Below, piece by piece: positions 7,901-12,653 of a stretch of 16,751 nt of DNA (position 1 is its first letter; each line of letters begins with the position of its first letter). Position numbers and translations under genes: made by a program. The notes below the pieces were generated by a model that did no database searches, was not told where the DNA came from, and was given only the letters and a program-made list of their open reading frames with translations. The stretch covers positions 1-16,751 of the forward strand of contig JBGAWE010000083.1 in NCBI GenBank assembly GCA_044227705.1. The letters are read 5' to 3'. This DNA comes from JANOQP01 sp044227705 (lineage in GTDB: Bacteria; Bacteroidota; Bacteroidia; Chitinophagales; Saprospiraceae).

Positions 7901-8398
7901 GAGCTGAAATGGATTTCGCGCGGCGGCGCGACGGACGATTTCTTTGTTTTGGAAAGAAGCCTCGACGGAATCGAGTTCAAGCCGCTCCGCGCCCTCGACG
8001 CGAAAGGCCCGGCGGGCGAGAACCTCTATTTCCACGAGATCGACGAGGAACCACTGCGGGGCGAGAATTTCTACCGGCTGAAAACCCTGCGGCTCGACGG
8101 CTCGGCGGTTTTTTCAGAAACGAAAAAGGTGGTCTTCGGCAACCGGCCGTTCACGGTTTTCCCGAACCCGGCGAGCGAGAAAGCGTCGATTGACTTGCCC
8201 GACTGGGCTGGCAAAGCGGTCGATGTCGAGCTTTTCGACCAGATGGGGCGGCCGATGCGCCGGTTCTCATTTGCAAACCTGCCGCAGGACGGGGCGCAAA
8301 TCGACCTCGACGAGCTGCCGGACGGTGTTTTCATCGTCCGAGTGACCTCGGAAGGAGAGTTGGCGCGGACGCTGCGACTGGTGAAGGAGACGAGGTAA
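2000..8398 (+). CDS. Giant secreted multidomain surface protein: beta-helix-like repeats, HYR x5, FN3, repeat array, T9SS type A C-terminal domain
   Basis: This 2132-residue protein is exported and probably anchored or released by type IX secretion. Residues 1-25 are a signal peptide cleaved at AAA before Gln26. Residues 27-546 are Asn/Gly/Thr-rich and opened by a W.GP..G.WS.AANWSNG segment, as in autotransporter-like beta-helices. A Cys-containing junction follows (about 547-626). Five HYR domains lie at about 627-706, 716-798, 803-886, 891-970 and 974-1054. An FN3 domain (about 1058-1150), an Ig-like segment ending YQRRARRQGC (1155-1256) and two HYR-like units (1264-1337, 1345-1419) come next. 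An alternating array of two module types spans about 1423-1944. Residues 1950-2045 resemble the FN3-like domain found before sorting tails, and about 2050-2132 are a type A sorting domain (FTVFPNPASEKASIDL ... LPDGVFIVRV). No catalytic motif is seen; an adhesive or matrix role is inferred. The ATG is supported by the signal peptide. A bidirectional terminator follows. Confidence 0.93.
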   Translation: MSKLTRYSLLLAAVTAFLFTQKAAAQTTWIGPANGLWSAAANWSNGLPASGNAATIPGGASVSINAALTVGFGVDNFGSIAVTAALTNASGGNFSNSGSMTFSGSGSLTNAATFSNFGSATFQAAATLTNQAGASLTNGGTLTIETALNSLGGVINNGTISAPAGTILASGSTFDNRQQLTTKTLTVAAGTTYINTFGATTTVTGTGAALTVNATGQFNNFGTVNVGTAAFNIAGAFANSVTLNLNAGTTTTVAAGGSLTNSGTVTNKAAFINNGSVTNSNSFFNEGTLTNNSGWANNNTLENRLCSTFTNAAGSSFLGNFGSVINNIGTFNSNASLNTPGQLTNSGTWTNTQTVVMQSGSTFSNSGTFNNNGTLQTQNAATNTGTLNNLGTLEVQSGSVFNNSATLKNNPGGRVIILFELKNLAGGTFTNNGTVENRVRFFANAGTTTNNGYWLNTGDAFVAAGATLANAGIFNQNEGNVQNKGSLTNAGTFLNDDCSSVSNTSTVSTTGSFQNRGLVFQRGTVTGTITNAAGSFTHTGATSASTAICKNNFAPSADATGTIKVYSSALVVPANVDSCQNIIYRANGVARPTFTCATVGTTVNVNFVMTTRLGDSLNCVSPVQMTDKLAPDFTGCPSDVKIFTPNATAPATWTAPTASDNCSASPTLTSNFSPGATFPVGITGVTYTATDGSANTQQCQFRVIVVRTNGTTNCAGDATPPTILGCPANISKTTEFSTEKITWQEPTATDACSPISLSSNIRPGADFPVGTTTVIYTARDGNNNPSTCSFTVTLTKTDLCPADVSKPYFSNCPTNLFLTTNANLNGAVGFWTPPSAGDNCAITSITSTHQPGQIFPVGATTVVYTATDAKNNTATCAFTITVGATAPCPADVTGPTFTGCPSNINLTTSGIGAAATWAAPTATDPCGGVTISASHAPGTFFPIGVTAVAYTASDAKGNRSTCSFLVTVTNPCFSDATPPTFSGCPANIFVAATSANGATATWTPPTATDACGAVSVQASYQPGALFPLGATTVNYSAIDARGNVANCSFIVNVVQVPTCPALSSPINNATGVATASVALTWNSVLGAQTYDVYLGNANPPAAAVATNLTATSFTATSLTAGTAYYWFIVAKNVAGASQNCTATNKFTTTGTAPAGCSNISASGTIAADETNCGVPFNPANITSTTLPSGGSTNALQYQWVSFTSDPWANPGTGTVISGATAATYDPPNISTTTFYQRRARRQGCTTYGGSNFVKKAAIAATAPVANCKPLSVTLVGGTASITAAQVDNGSTAGACGTITNRTLSQSTFTTGGVFPTTLTVTNSAGLSSTCTAQITVVAPCTQPPTAVCKNASKTLSGGTATIAVADIDNGSTPPACGGTITGITLSQTTFTAAGTFPVTMTVTASNGQTATCTAQVTISNATDPCTNVTITPGPSSITVGGLSAAPIQIVQVFNSSWSQVFNCAGNCQVPTLTVPSLPVGTYFVRVDMLNSSWTALCKKELTVSVSGGTTPVLTLNSVPNMSATAATGQTTAVVNFTPPTASSTCTTGSVSVTQTAGLASGAAFPIGVTTNVFQATDGCGNVKTTSFTVTVSSATPTVLTLNPVANITVTAASGATSAVVTFAAPTASTTCTTGSITIAQTGGPASGSAFPLGATTVTYQATDGCFNAKTTSFTITVNAATGGDPCAGVTVTPGANNITLGGLNGSPIALVQVFNSGWAQVFNCSGNCAVPTQVVPSLPAGLYHVKVDMLNAAWTPICTKNVDVTVTGGGGPTGVLTFNTPADISVTAATGQTSAVVTYPTPPASTTCMTGSLTVVRTAGLASGSAFPIGTTVVSHSATDGCGNVKIVSFDVVVAPPAGGGPSCATVAATAGAGSITVSNVVAPVTGVQIFRLPAWTPVYSCTGNCTTPNVTVSGLIPASYIVRVDLYTANWSPICQKDITVTVASALVSNPNDGLVFGAWKRDFDVELKWISRGGATDDFFVLERSLDGIEFKPLRALDAKGPAGENLYFHEIDEEPLRGENFYRLKTLRLDGSAVFSETKKVVFGNRPFTVFPNPASEKASIDLPDWAGKAVDVELFDQMGRPMRRFSFANLPQDGAQIDLDELPDGVFIVRVTSEGELARTLRLVKETR
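2078..3637 (+). repeat. Degenerate N/G/T-rich short repeats encoding a beta-helix-like region
   Basis: Residues 27-546 of the large protein repeat a degenerate 6-10 residue phrase of the type (S/T)LTNxGTxxN, FNNNGT or FxNxGS, several dozen times. The DNA carries matching recurring words such as 'acgaactcggggac' and 'aacaacggcac'. Stacked Asn ladders and alternating small/aliphatic residues are typical of right-handed beta-helices; the fold is inferred. Confidence 0.75.
3878..5161 (+). repeat. Five tandem HYR-domain coding repeats
   Basis: Each unit of about 80 residues shows D.xPPTFxGCPxNI, then W.xPTAxDxC, then PGxxFPxGxTxVxYTAxDxxGN, then a closing C.F.V.V. This is the HYR (hyalin repeat) pattern, an Ig-like fold linked to adhesion. 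Units begin at about 3878, 4145, 4406, 4670 and 4919. Linkers carry a short C..D or CPAD phrase. The units differ enough that no recent exact duplication is evident. Confidence 0.88.
6266..7832 (+). repeat. Alternating array of two module types (A-B-B-A-B-A)
   Basis: Module A (about residues 1423-1507, 1684-1769, 1862-1944) has four cysteines: one at the start, an NC.GNC-like pair after a VQVFN..W or VQIF...W stretch, and one in a W..(I/L)C.K closing phrase after VPSLP.G.Y.V.VDMLN. Module B (about 1510-1593, 1595-1680, 1773-1858) is HYR-like, with PT(A/P)SxTC.TGS, (F/S)P.G.T and ATDGC.N.K. Copies of A and of B are clearly similar in DNA as well as protein, so the array grew by duplication. 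Module A matches no domain I can name; I have seen similar modules in other Saprospiria surface proteins, from memory. Confidence 0.8.
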
Positions 8399-8421
8399 AC
8401 CCAAGCTCGATTTCAAAAACA

Positions 8422-8460
8422 AGAAGCCCGGCTTTCGAGGAGAGCCGGGCTTCTGTTTTT
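8422..8460. terminator. Bidirectional terminator between convergent genes
   Basis: AGAAGCCCGGCTTT (8422-8435) pairs with AGAGCCGGGCTTCT (8441-8454) through 14 pairs, one a G-T wobble, around a 5-base loop. A T-rich run (8456-8460) follows on the plus strand, and the CAAAAAC to the left gives a T run on the minus strand. It therefore serves both the large surface-protein gene and the haloperoxidase-type gene. Confidence 0.9.
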
Positions 8461-8486
8461 GTAGTGAACTTGGGTTTGGTTTTGAA

Positions 8487-9824
8487 TCACCCCCGCGTCT
8501 TCACCTTTCCGATGATGAACTCGCCGACGCGCTGGCCCTGCCGCAGCCCTTCGTTGCAACCAATCCGGTAGTGGATGCCGCCGAGGATGCGGCTCTCGCC
8601 CGCCTCGCGCGATGCCTCGCGGAATGAGTTGAACGAGCGCGAGGGCAGGTTGAACTCCGTTTCCGTCGAGTCGGTGAACGCAAAGTTCTCCCCGAACAGC
8701 TTGCTCAAAACGGTCGCCGAGGCCATCGAAATGGTGGAGTGGCCGCTCGTGTACTCGGGGAACGGCGGCGTCTGGATGAGCGGCTGCCACGACGGGTCGA
8801 TGTATTGGTTGATATAGGTCTCCGGGCGCAGCAGGTTGCTCCGGTATTTCTCGTCCCAGCAAGCGATGAAGGCATCGGCCAGCGCGAGCGAGGTGTAGAC
8901 ATAGGCCTCGGCCGATTCCATCGGGTTCTTTTTCGCCTTGCGACAGGCGTGGGCGCAGATGTTCATCCAGTGGCCGCCGGGCGAAATCTTCTTCCGGGCA
9001 AACATGACGTGCCCGCTCACCTCCGTGGCAAAAGGATTGTCGTCCCAATACCAAGCCGTCGCCGTCTGCTCGGGCGTGAGGGCGCGTCCGGTAGCTCGGA
9101 CGGAGTCGGCCAGCTTCCAAAAATCGGAGCCTTTTTGGGTGGAAAAGGCCGTTGGAGGTGCGGCCTTGAACTGCGCCGCCGAGTCGAGCACCCAAGTCCG
9201 CATCTCGCGCCAGTGCGGTTCGAGGGCGTCGGCGTATTGCGGCGGTGTGGGCTTCCAGCGGGCGACGATTTCCGGGAGGATGGTGAACTTCGGGGCCGAG
9301 CGGAGCTGCGCGTAGTTGTCTTTTTTCGACCAGGCGAGGATGTGCTTGGCGATGGCCGCGCCGTAGTCCATCGAGCGGTTGTAGACGTCCTTCGGCATGT
9401 TCATCTTCTCGAAGTCCTTGAAGATGCTTTCCTCCAAATCCTCGACGTCGCCCTCCGAGAAGACGAGTGCCTTGCCGACCGTGAGCTGCGCGTTCGCCGA
9501 GGCGAGCGGGAAGCAATATTCCTTCCCGGCCTCGGGCGCGGGGCATTTTTCGAGGCCGTTGAGCTGCCCGGCGAGGCTCCGGTAGCCGGGGTAGCCCGGC
9601 ACGAGCGCCTCGTAGCCGGCCACCGCCGAGTAGGCGTAGATGCGGGCCGAGATGGGCGGCGCGAAGATGTCGTGGCGGATGATGTCGGTCAGCCGCTTGA
9701 TGCCCGCGTGGGTGAACTCGGCGTTCTGGCTCTTCTGCTTGTACTCGTCGGAGCCGCAGCTGGGCAGGGCGAGCGAGACGGCGACGACGGCCAAAAGGGC
9801 CGCGAACTGGATGTTTTTCTTCAT
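8487..9824 (-). CDS. Vanadium-dependent haloperoxidase / PAP2-superfamily lipoprotein
   Basis: The 445-residue protein starts at the ATG at 9824; the frame is open 29 codons further but that part lacks export features. MKKNIQFAALLAVVAVSLAL followed by PSC is a lipoprotein signal with the lipidated Cys at residue 23, so the protein is envelope-anchored. The three metal/phosphate-binding motifs of vanadium haloperoxidases and acid phosphatases are present: K-x6-RP at K326-P334 (KYRSNLLRP), SGH at 360-362 with His362, and SR-x5-H at 411-418 (SRILGGIH). Motif 2 reads TSGH rather than PSGH, and the Asp expected four residues after His418 is Gly422. The family either halogenates using peroxide or cleaves phosphomonoesters; sequence alone does not decide. 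It has its own promoter candidate at 9861-9868 and converges on the large surface gene. Confidence 0.9.
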   Translation of the reverse strand: MKKNIQFAALLAVVAVSLALPSCGSDEYKQKSQNAEFTHAGIKRLTDIIRHDIFAPPISARIYAYSAVAGYEALVPGYPGYRSLAGQLNGLEKCPAPEAGKEYCFPLASANAQLTVGKALVFSEGDVEDLEESIFKDFEKMNMPKDVYNRSMDYGAAIAKHILAWSKKDNYAQLRSAPKFTILPEIVARWKPTPPQYADALEPHWREMRTWVLDSAAQFKAAPPTAFSTQKGSDFWKLADSVRATGRALTPEQTATAWYWDDNPFATEVSGHVMFARKKISPGGHWMNICAHACRKAKKNPMESAEAYVYTSLALADAFIACWDEKYRSNLLRPETYINQYIDPSWQPLIQTPPFPEYTSGHSTISMASATVLSKLFGENFAFTDSTETEFNLPSRSFNSFREASREAGESRILGGIHYRIGCNEGLRQGQRVGEFIIGKVKTRG

Positions 9825-9860
9825 TTTTAGAACAAAAAAGTGCGATTGAGAAAGCGGCTG

Positions 9861-9868
9861 CGAAAGTA
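9861..9868 (-). promoter_or_regulatory. Candidate -7 promoter element (TACTTTCG) for the haloperoxidase-type gene
   Basis: On the minus strand this reads TACTTTCG followed by C, one base from TAnnTTTG, and sits 36 bp upstream of the chosen ATG. The identical 9-mer lies upstream of birA at 14198, and a one-base variant lies upstream of the small membrane gene at 10164. Confidence 0.5.
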
Positions 9869-9898
9869 GAATAAGCCCCCGCCCGTAAAAATGACAAA

Positions 9899-9921
9899 GG
9901 CCGCCCCGCAAGGGAACGGCC
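9899..9921 (-). terminator. Probable weak terminator after the small membrane protein gene
   Basis: GGCCG (9899-9903) pairs with CGGCC (9917-9921), with an inner CCC/GGG stem capped by a GCAA tetraloop and a small bulge between. On the minus strand the hairpin is followed by TTTGTCATTTTT. It separates the 9953-10129 gene from the haloperoxidase promoter. Confidence 0.5.
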
Positions 9922-9952
9922 CTGTTTTCATCAAAAACTTATGACCGGCGGC

Positions 9953-10129
9953 TCAGGCCGGGTTCTGTTTCTGCCGCCCGATGTAGCCGGCGAACAGCAG
10001 CAGGAAGCCGATGGCCATCAGCAAGAAGGCCGAGACGCTCGACTCGCGCGCGCCCGAATGGATGTCCATGAACTTGACGAGGCCGCCCCCGAAGGCGAGC
10101 GCGCCCGCTATGAGTGATGCTGATTTCAT
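9953..10129 (-). CDS. 58-residue small membrane protein, unknown function
   Basis: I start at the ATG at 10129 (MKSASLIAGALAFGGGLVKF) because the frame upstream runs through a promoter-like TATTTTCGC and reads as non-coding. Two hydrophobic segments are visible, about residues 4-20 and 33-50 (SAFLLMAIGFLLLFAGYIG). They are separated by a short polar loop DIHSGARESS and followed by a basic-polar tail RQKQNPA. It is divergent from rnhB, appears monocistronic and has its own candidate terminator. I do not recognise a family. Clear start, promoter and terminator support a real gene despite its size. Confidence 0.65.
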   Translation of the reverse strand: MKSASLIAGALAFGGGLVKFMDIHSGARESSVSAFLLMAIGFLLLFAGYIGRQKQNPA

Positions 10130-10163
10130 GTCTGAAAAGTGGAGATTTAGTTCAAAATTTGGG

Positions 10164-10171
10164 CGAAAATA
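10164..10171 (-). promoter_or_regulatory. Candidate -7 promoter element (TATTTTCG) for the small membrane protein gene
   Basis: Read on the minus strand this is TATTTTCG followed by CCC, a one-base variant of the element upstream of the haloperoxidase-type gene and birA. It lies 34 bp before the ATG at 10129, in the divergent space with rnhB. Confidence 0.4.
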
Positions 10172-10202
10172 GAAAGCCGCGCCGCTCAACCGCGCATCGA
10201 CC

Positions 10203-10799
10203 ATGAAGCCGTTTCACGAAAAAGGCCGCCTCGAAGCGGGCTGCGACGAGGCGGGCCGGGGCTGCCTCGCCGGGCCGGTCTTCGCCGCCGCCGTCGTACT
10301 GCCGGAGGATTTCAGCCACCCGCTGCTCAACGACTCGAAGCAGCTCTCCGAAAAGCAGCGCGACCTCCTGCGGCCGGTCATCGAGCGGGAGGCAGTCGCT
10401 TGGGCCGTCGCCGAGGTTTCGCCGGTCGAGATCGACGAGTTGAACATCCTTTGGGCCAGCGTCCTCGCCATGCAGCGGGCGGTCGATTTGCTCGAACCCC
10501 GGCCCGATTTCTTGTTGATAGATGGGAACCGGTTCAAAAAGCACGGCGACCTGCCCCACCTCTGTGTCGTGAAGGGCGACGCGATTTACGCCAGCATCGC
10601 CGCCGCCAGCATCCTCGCCAAGACCCGCCGCGACGAGCGGATGGCCGAACTGGACCGCCAGTTCCCGCAGTATCTCTGGAAGAAGAACAAGGGCTACCCC
10701 TCCGCCGCCCACCGGTCCGCCATCCGCGAGCACGGGCCGACCGAGCACCACAGGATGAGCTTCCGGCTCCTGCCGGACGAGCAGCTTTCCCTTTTTTGA
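10203..10799 (+). CDS. rnhB: Ribonuclease HII
   Basis: This 198-residue protein has the standard length and motifs of RNase HII, which cuts RNA in RNA-DNA hybrids and starts removal of misincorporated ribonucleotides. The first catalytic pair sits in CDEAGRGCLAGPV (Asp15, Glu16). The third acid is in LLIDGNRF (Asp107) and the fourth in KGDAIYASIAAASILAKTRRD (Asp126 by family comparison). NDSKQLSEKQR (43-53) is the usual conserved loop, and a GYPSAAHR.AI..HG.T..HR C-terminal helix region follows. It is a single gene, divergent from a small membrane protein and convergent with the DUF4834-like gene, whose stop is only 3 bp away. No terminator hairpin is seen after it. Confidence 0.97.
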   Translation: MKPFHEKGRLEAGCDEAGRGCLAGPVFAAAVVLPEDFSHPLLNDSKQLSEKQRDLLRPVIEREAVAWAVAEVSPVEIDELNILWASVLAMQRAVDLLEPRPDFLLIDGNRFKKHGDLPHLCVVKGDAIYASIAAASILAKTRRDERMAELDRQFPQYLWKKNKGYPSAAHRSAIREHGPTEHHRMSFRLLPDEQLSLF

Positions 10800-10802
10800 A
10801 AA

Positions 10803-11015
10803 CTACTTGACCTCTTCGTAGTCGACGTACTCGCCATCGCCCGGCTCGAATTTCCGGTATTCAATCTGAACCTCCTTTTTCGCCCCCGGCTTCGGGGGGG
10901 GAGGCGGTGCGGGCTTTTGGCCCTGTTTCGCGCCGTCGAAAAGTGGCCGCACGACTTGGTTGTAAATCCAGGTCAGGAGGAGCGAGTAGAAGATGAAACG
11001 GAGCAAACCGCCCAT
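10803..11015 (-). CDS. DUF4834-like small membrane protein
   Basis: The 70-residue product has one N-terminal membrane segment (LLRFIFYSLLLTWIYNQVV, about residues 4-22), then a proline-rich linker (APPPPPKPG). It ends in an acidic tail with VQIEYRKFEPGDGEYVDYEEVK-like spacing; the closing GEYVDYEEVK is what I recall for DUF4834 proteins of Bacteroidota, whose role is unknown. It is the last gene of the rsfS-ftsH operon, starting 24 bp after the lipoprotein stop. It uses a TAG stop and ends 3 bp from the convergent rnhB stop. Confidence 0.72.
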   Translation of the reverse strand: MGGLLRFIFYSLLLTWIYNQVVRPLFDGAKQGQKPAPPPPPKPGAKKEVQIEYRKFEPGDGEYVDYEEVK

Positions 11016-11039
11016 TTTTCAGCCGGTTTTGGTCAAAAA

Positions 11040-11513
11040 TCAATCGCAGATGGACTCGCCGCTCGGGATGTCCGAGTCGTAGCTCGTCCCGTCGTACTGC
11101 GTCGAGAAGCCGCAGGAGGTGCAGTTGGCGATGTGCTCGTCGCGGACGAGGCAGAACTCGCCCGAGCCGTTCTTGATGGTCCCGTCGAGCGCTTGCGCCT
11201 GGAAGGTGAAGGTGTACTTGCCGGTCGCGGCGGCCGTGGCGTCCCAGATTTCGGTAAACGGCTTGGCCGTCTGGTAGACTTGGTTGCCGTCCTTTTTGAT
11301 GGTGAGCGTGAAAGACTTGATGTTCGTCCCGTCGGGCTTGAACTGGTCGTTGACGCCGTCGCCGTTGGGCGTGAAGATGTTCGGGAAGAACAGCTTCGCG
11401 TCGCCGAACTGCTCGAAGACCGGTGCCTGCGAGCAGCATTTGTGGACGTTCTCCTTGCCGCAGGCGAAAAAGAGGAGCGCGGCAGCGGCAGTGATTGGCA
11501 GCAGGTTTCTCAT
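11040..11513 (-). CDS. Small lipoprotein with a gliding-motility/T9SS type B-like domain
   Basis: From the ATG at 11513 this encodes 157 residues (an alternative ATG four codons earlier at 11525 is 3 bp after the ftsH stop). MRNLLPITAAAALLFFAC is a lipoprotein signal with Cys18 as the lipid site. The core FFPNIFTPNGDGVNDQF starts a domain of the gliding-motility-associated C-terminal / T9SS type B kind, continuing through TLTIKKDGNQVYQT, W (IWDA) and TGKYTFTFQA. In typical type B cargo this domain is at the extreme C-terminus; here about 45 more residues follow, containing CLVRD, NCTSCG and a final ICD, i.e. four extra cysteines. It lies between ftsH and the DUF4834-like gene in one operon. 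Function unknown; a structural envelope role is a guess. Confidence 0.8.
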   Translation of the reverse strand: MRNLLPITAAAALLFFACGKENVHKCCSQAPVFEQFGDAKLFFPNIFTPNGDGVNDQFKPDGTNIKSFTLTIKKDGNQVYQTAKPFTEIWDATAAATGKYTFTFQAQALDGTIKNGSGEFCLVRDEHIANCTSCGFSTQYDGTSYDSDIPSGESICD

Positions 11514-11528
11514 GTTGAAGTTCAAGTT

Positions 11529-12524
11529 TTAATGCTCTGAAGGCAGTTGCTCCCCGTCGGGCGTCGGCTCACCAGGCCCGTGCGGCGCATCGGGGTCGGC
11601 CCACGGCCGGGGGCCGATGATGCGCTCGATGTCGGACTTGTGCAGCACCTCTTTCTCCAAAAGTGCGTTGGCGAGGGCGTGCAGCTCCTTGTTCTTCTCT
11701 TTCAAAAGGGCCTTCGCCCGCTCGTACTGCTTGTCGATGAGGGTGCGCACCTCCTTGTCGATAAGCTCGGCGGTTGCGTTCGAGTAGGGCTTCTCGTAGG
11801 TCTCCTGCGCGAGGCCGTAATAGCTGACGTTGCCCACCTTCTCGCTCATGCCGTAGATGGTGACCATCGAGAGGGCCGAGCGGGTGATGACATCGAGGTC
11901 GCTCTGTGCGCCGGTCGAGATTTTCTTGAAGACGTTGCTCTCCGCCGCCCGGCCGCCGAGGGTCATGCAGATTTCGTCGAGCAGTTTTTCTTCGCGTTTA
12001 ATGTACTCGTCCTTTGGCAAATACTGCGCGTAGCCGAGCGCCGCGATGCCGCGCGGGACGATGGTGACTTTCACCAGCGGGTGCGCATGTTCGAGGAACC
12101 AGCCACAGACCGCGTGGCCAGCCTCGTGGAAAGCGATGACCTTCTTCTCGTCGGGCGAGATGATCTTGTTCTTCTTCTCCAGCCCGCCGATGACCTTGTC
12201 GAGGGCGTAGTTGAAGTCGTCGATGTCGACCGCCTTCTTCTCGCGGCGAGCAGCGATGAGGGCGGCCTCGTTGCAGACGTTTGCGATGTCGGCCCCGACG
12301 AAACCGGGGGTCATCTCGGCCAGTTGGGCCGATTTCACGTCCTCCGAGAGCTTGATGTGCTTGAGGTGAACCTCGAAAATCTGCGCCCGCCCTTTCAAGT
12401 CCGGCCGGTCGATGCCGATTTGCCGGTCGAAACGACCAGCCCGCAGCAGCGCCGCGTCGAGGATGTCGGGCCGGTTGGTGGCGGCCATCATGATGACGCC
12501 CTTGTCGGTCGGGAAGCCGTCCAT
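11529..12524 (-). CDS. ftsH: FtsH C-terminal fragment (SRH, zinc protease domain) downstream of the TAG
   Basis: The first in-frame ATG after the internal stop is at 12524, giving 331 residues from MDGFPTDKGVIMMAATNRPD. That start would omit Walker B, which lies between the stop and this ATG, so an independently translated fragment would not have a working ATPase; the protease part, with HEAGH and SDLD, is complete. The C-terminus is a Pro/Glu/Asp-rich tail ending QLPSEH. The stop is TAA, 15 bp before the chosen start of the downstream lipoprotein. Confidence 0.7.
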   Translation of the reverse strand: MDGFPTDKGVIMMAATNRPDILDAALLRAGRFDRQIGIDRPDLKGRAQIFEVHLKHIKLSEDVKSAQLAEMTPGFVGADIANVCNEAALIAARREKKAVDIDDFNYALDKVIGGLEKKNKIISPDEKKVIAFHEAGHAVCGWFLEHAHPLVKVTIVPRGIAALGYAQYLPKDEYIKREEKLLDEICMTLGGRAAESNVFKKISTGAQSDLDVITRSALSMVTIYGMSEKVGNVSYYGLAQETYEKPYSNATAELIDKEVRTLIDKQYERAKALLKEKNKELHALANALLEKEVLHKSDIERIIGPRPWADPDAPHGPGEPTPDGEQLPSEH

Positions 12525-12653
12525 TTCGACGAGCAGCTGGTTGAGCGTGTTCTCCCGCTCGTCGTTTCCGCCCTGGAAGCTGCCCCGGCCGCGCGCCCGG
12601 CCGATGGCGTCGATTTCGTCGATGAAGATGATGCACGGAGCCTTTTCACGAGC

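Noticed and set aside
8413..9897. 494-residue minus-strand frame overlapping the haloperoxidase-type gene
   Set aside because: It is a +1 shadow of the real frame, Arg-rich and without the K-x6-RP, SGH and SR-x5-H motifs or a lipobox.
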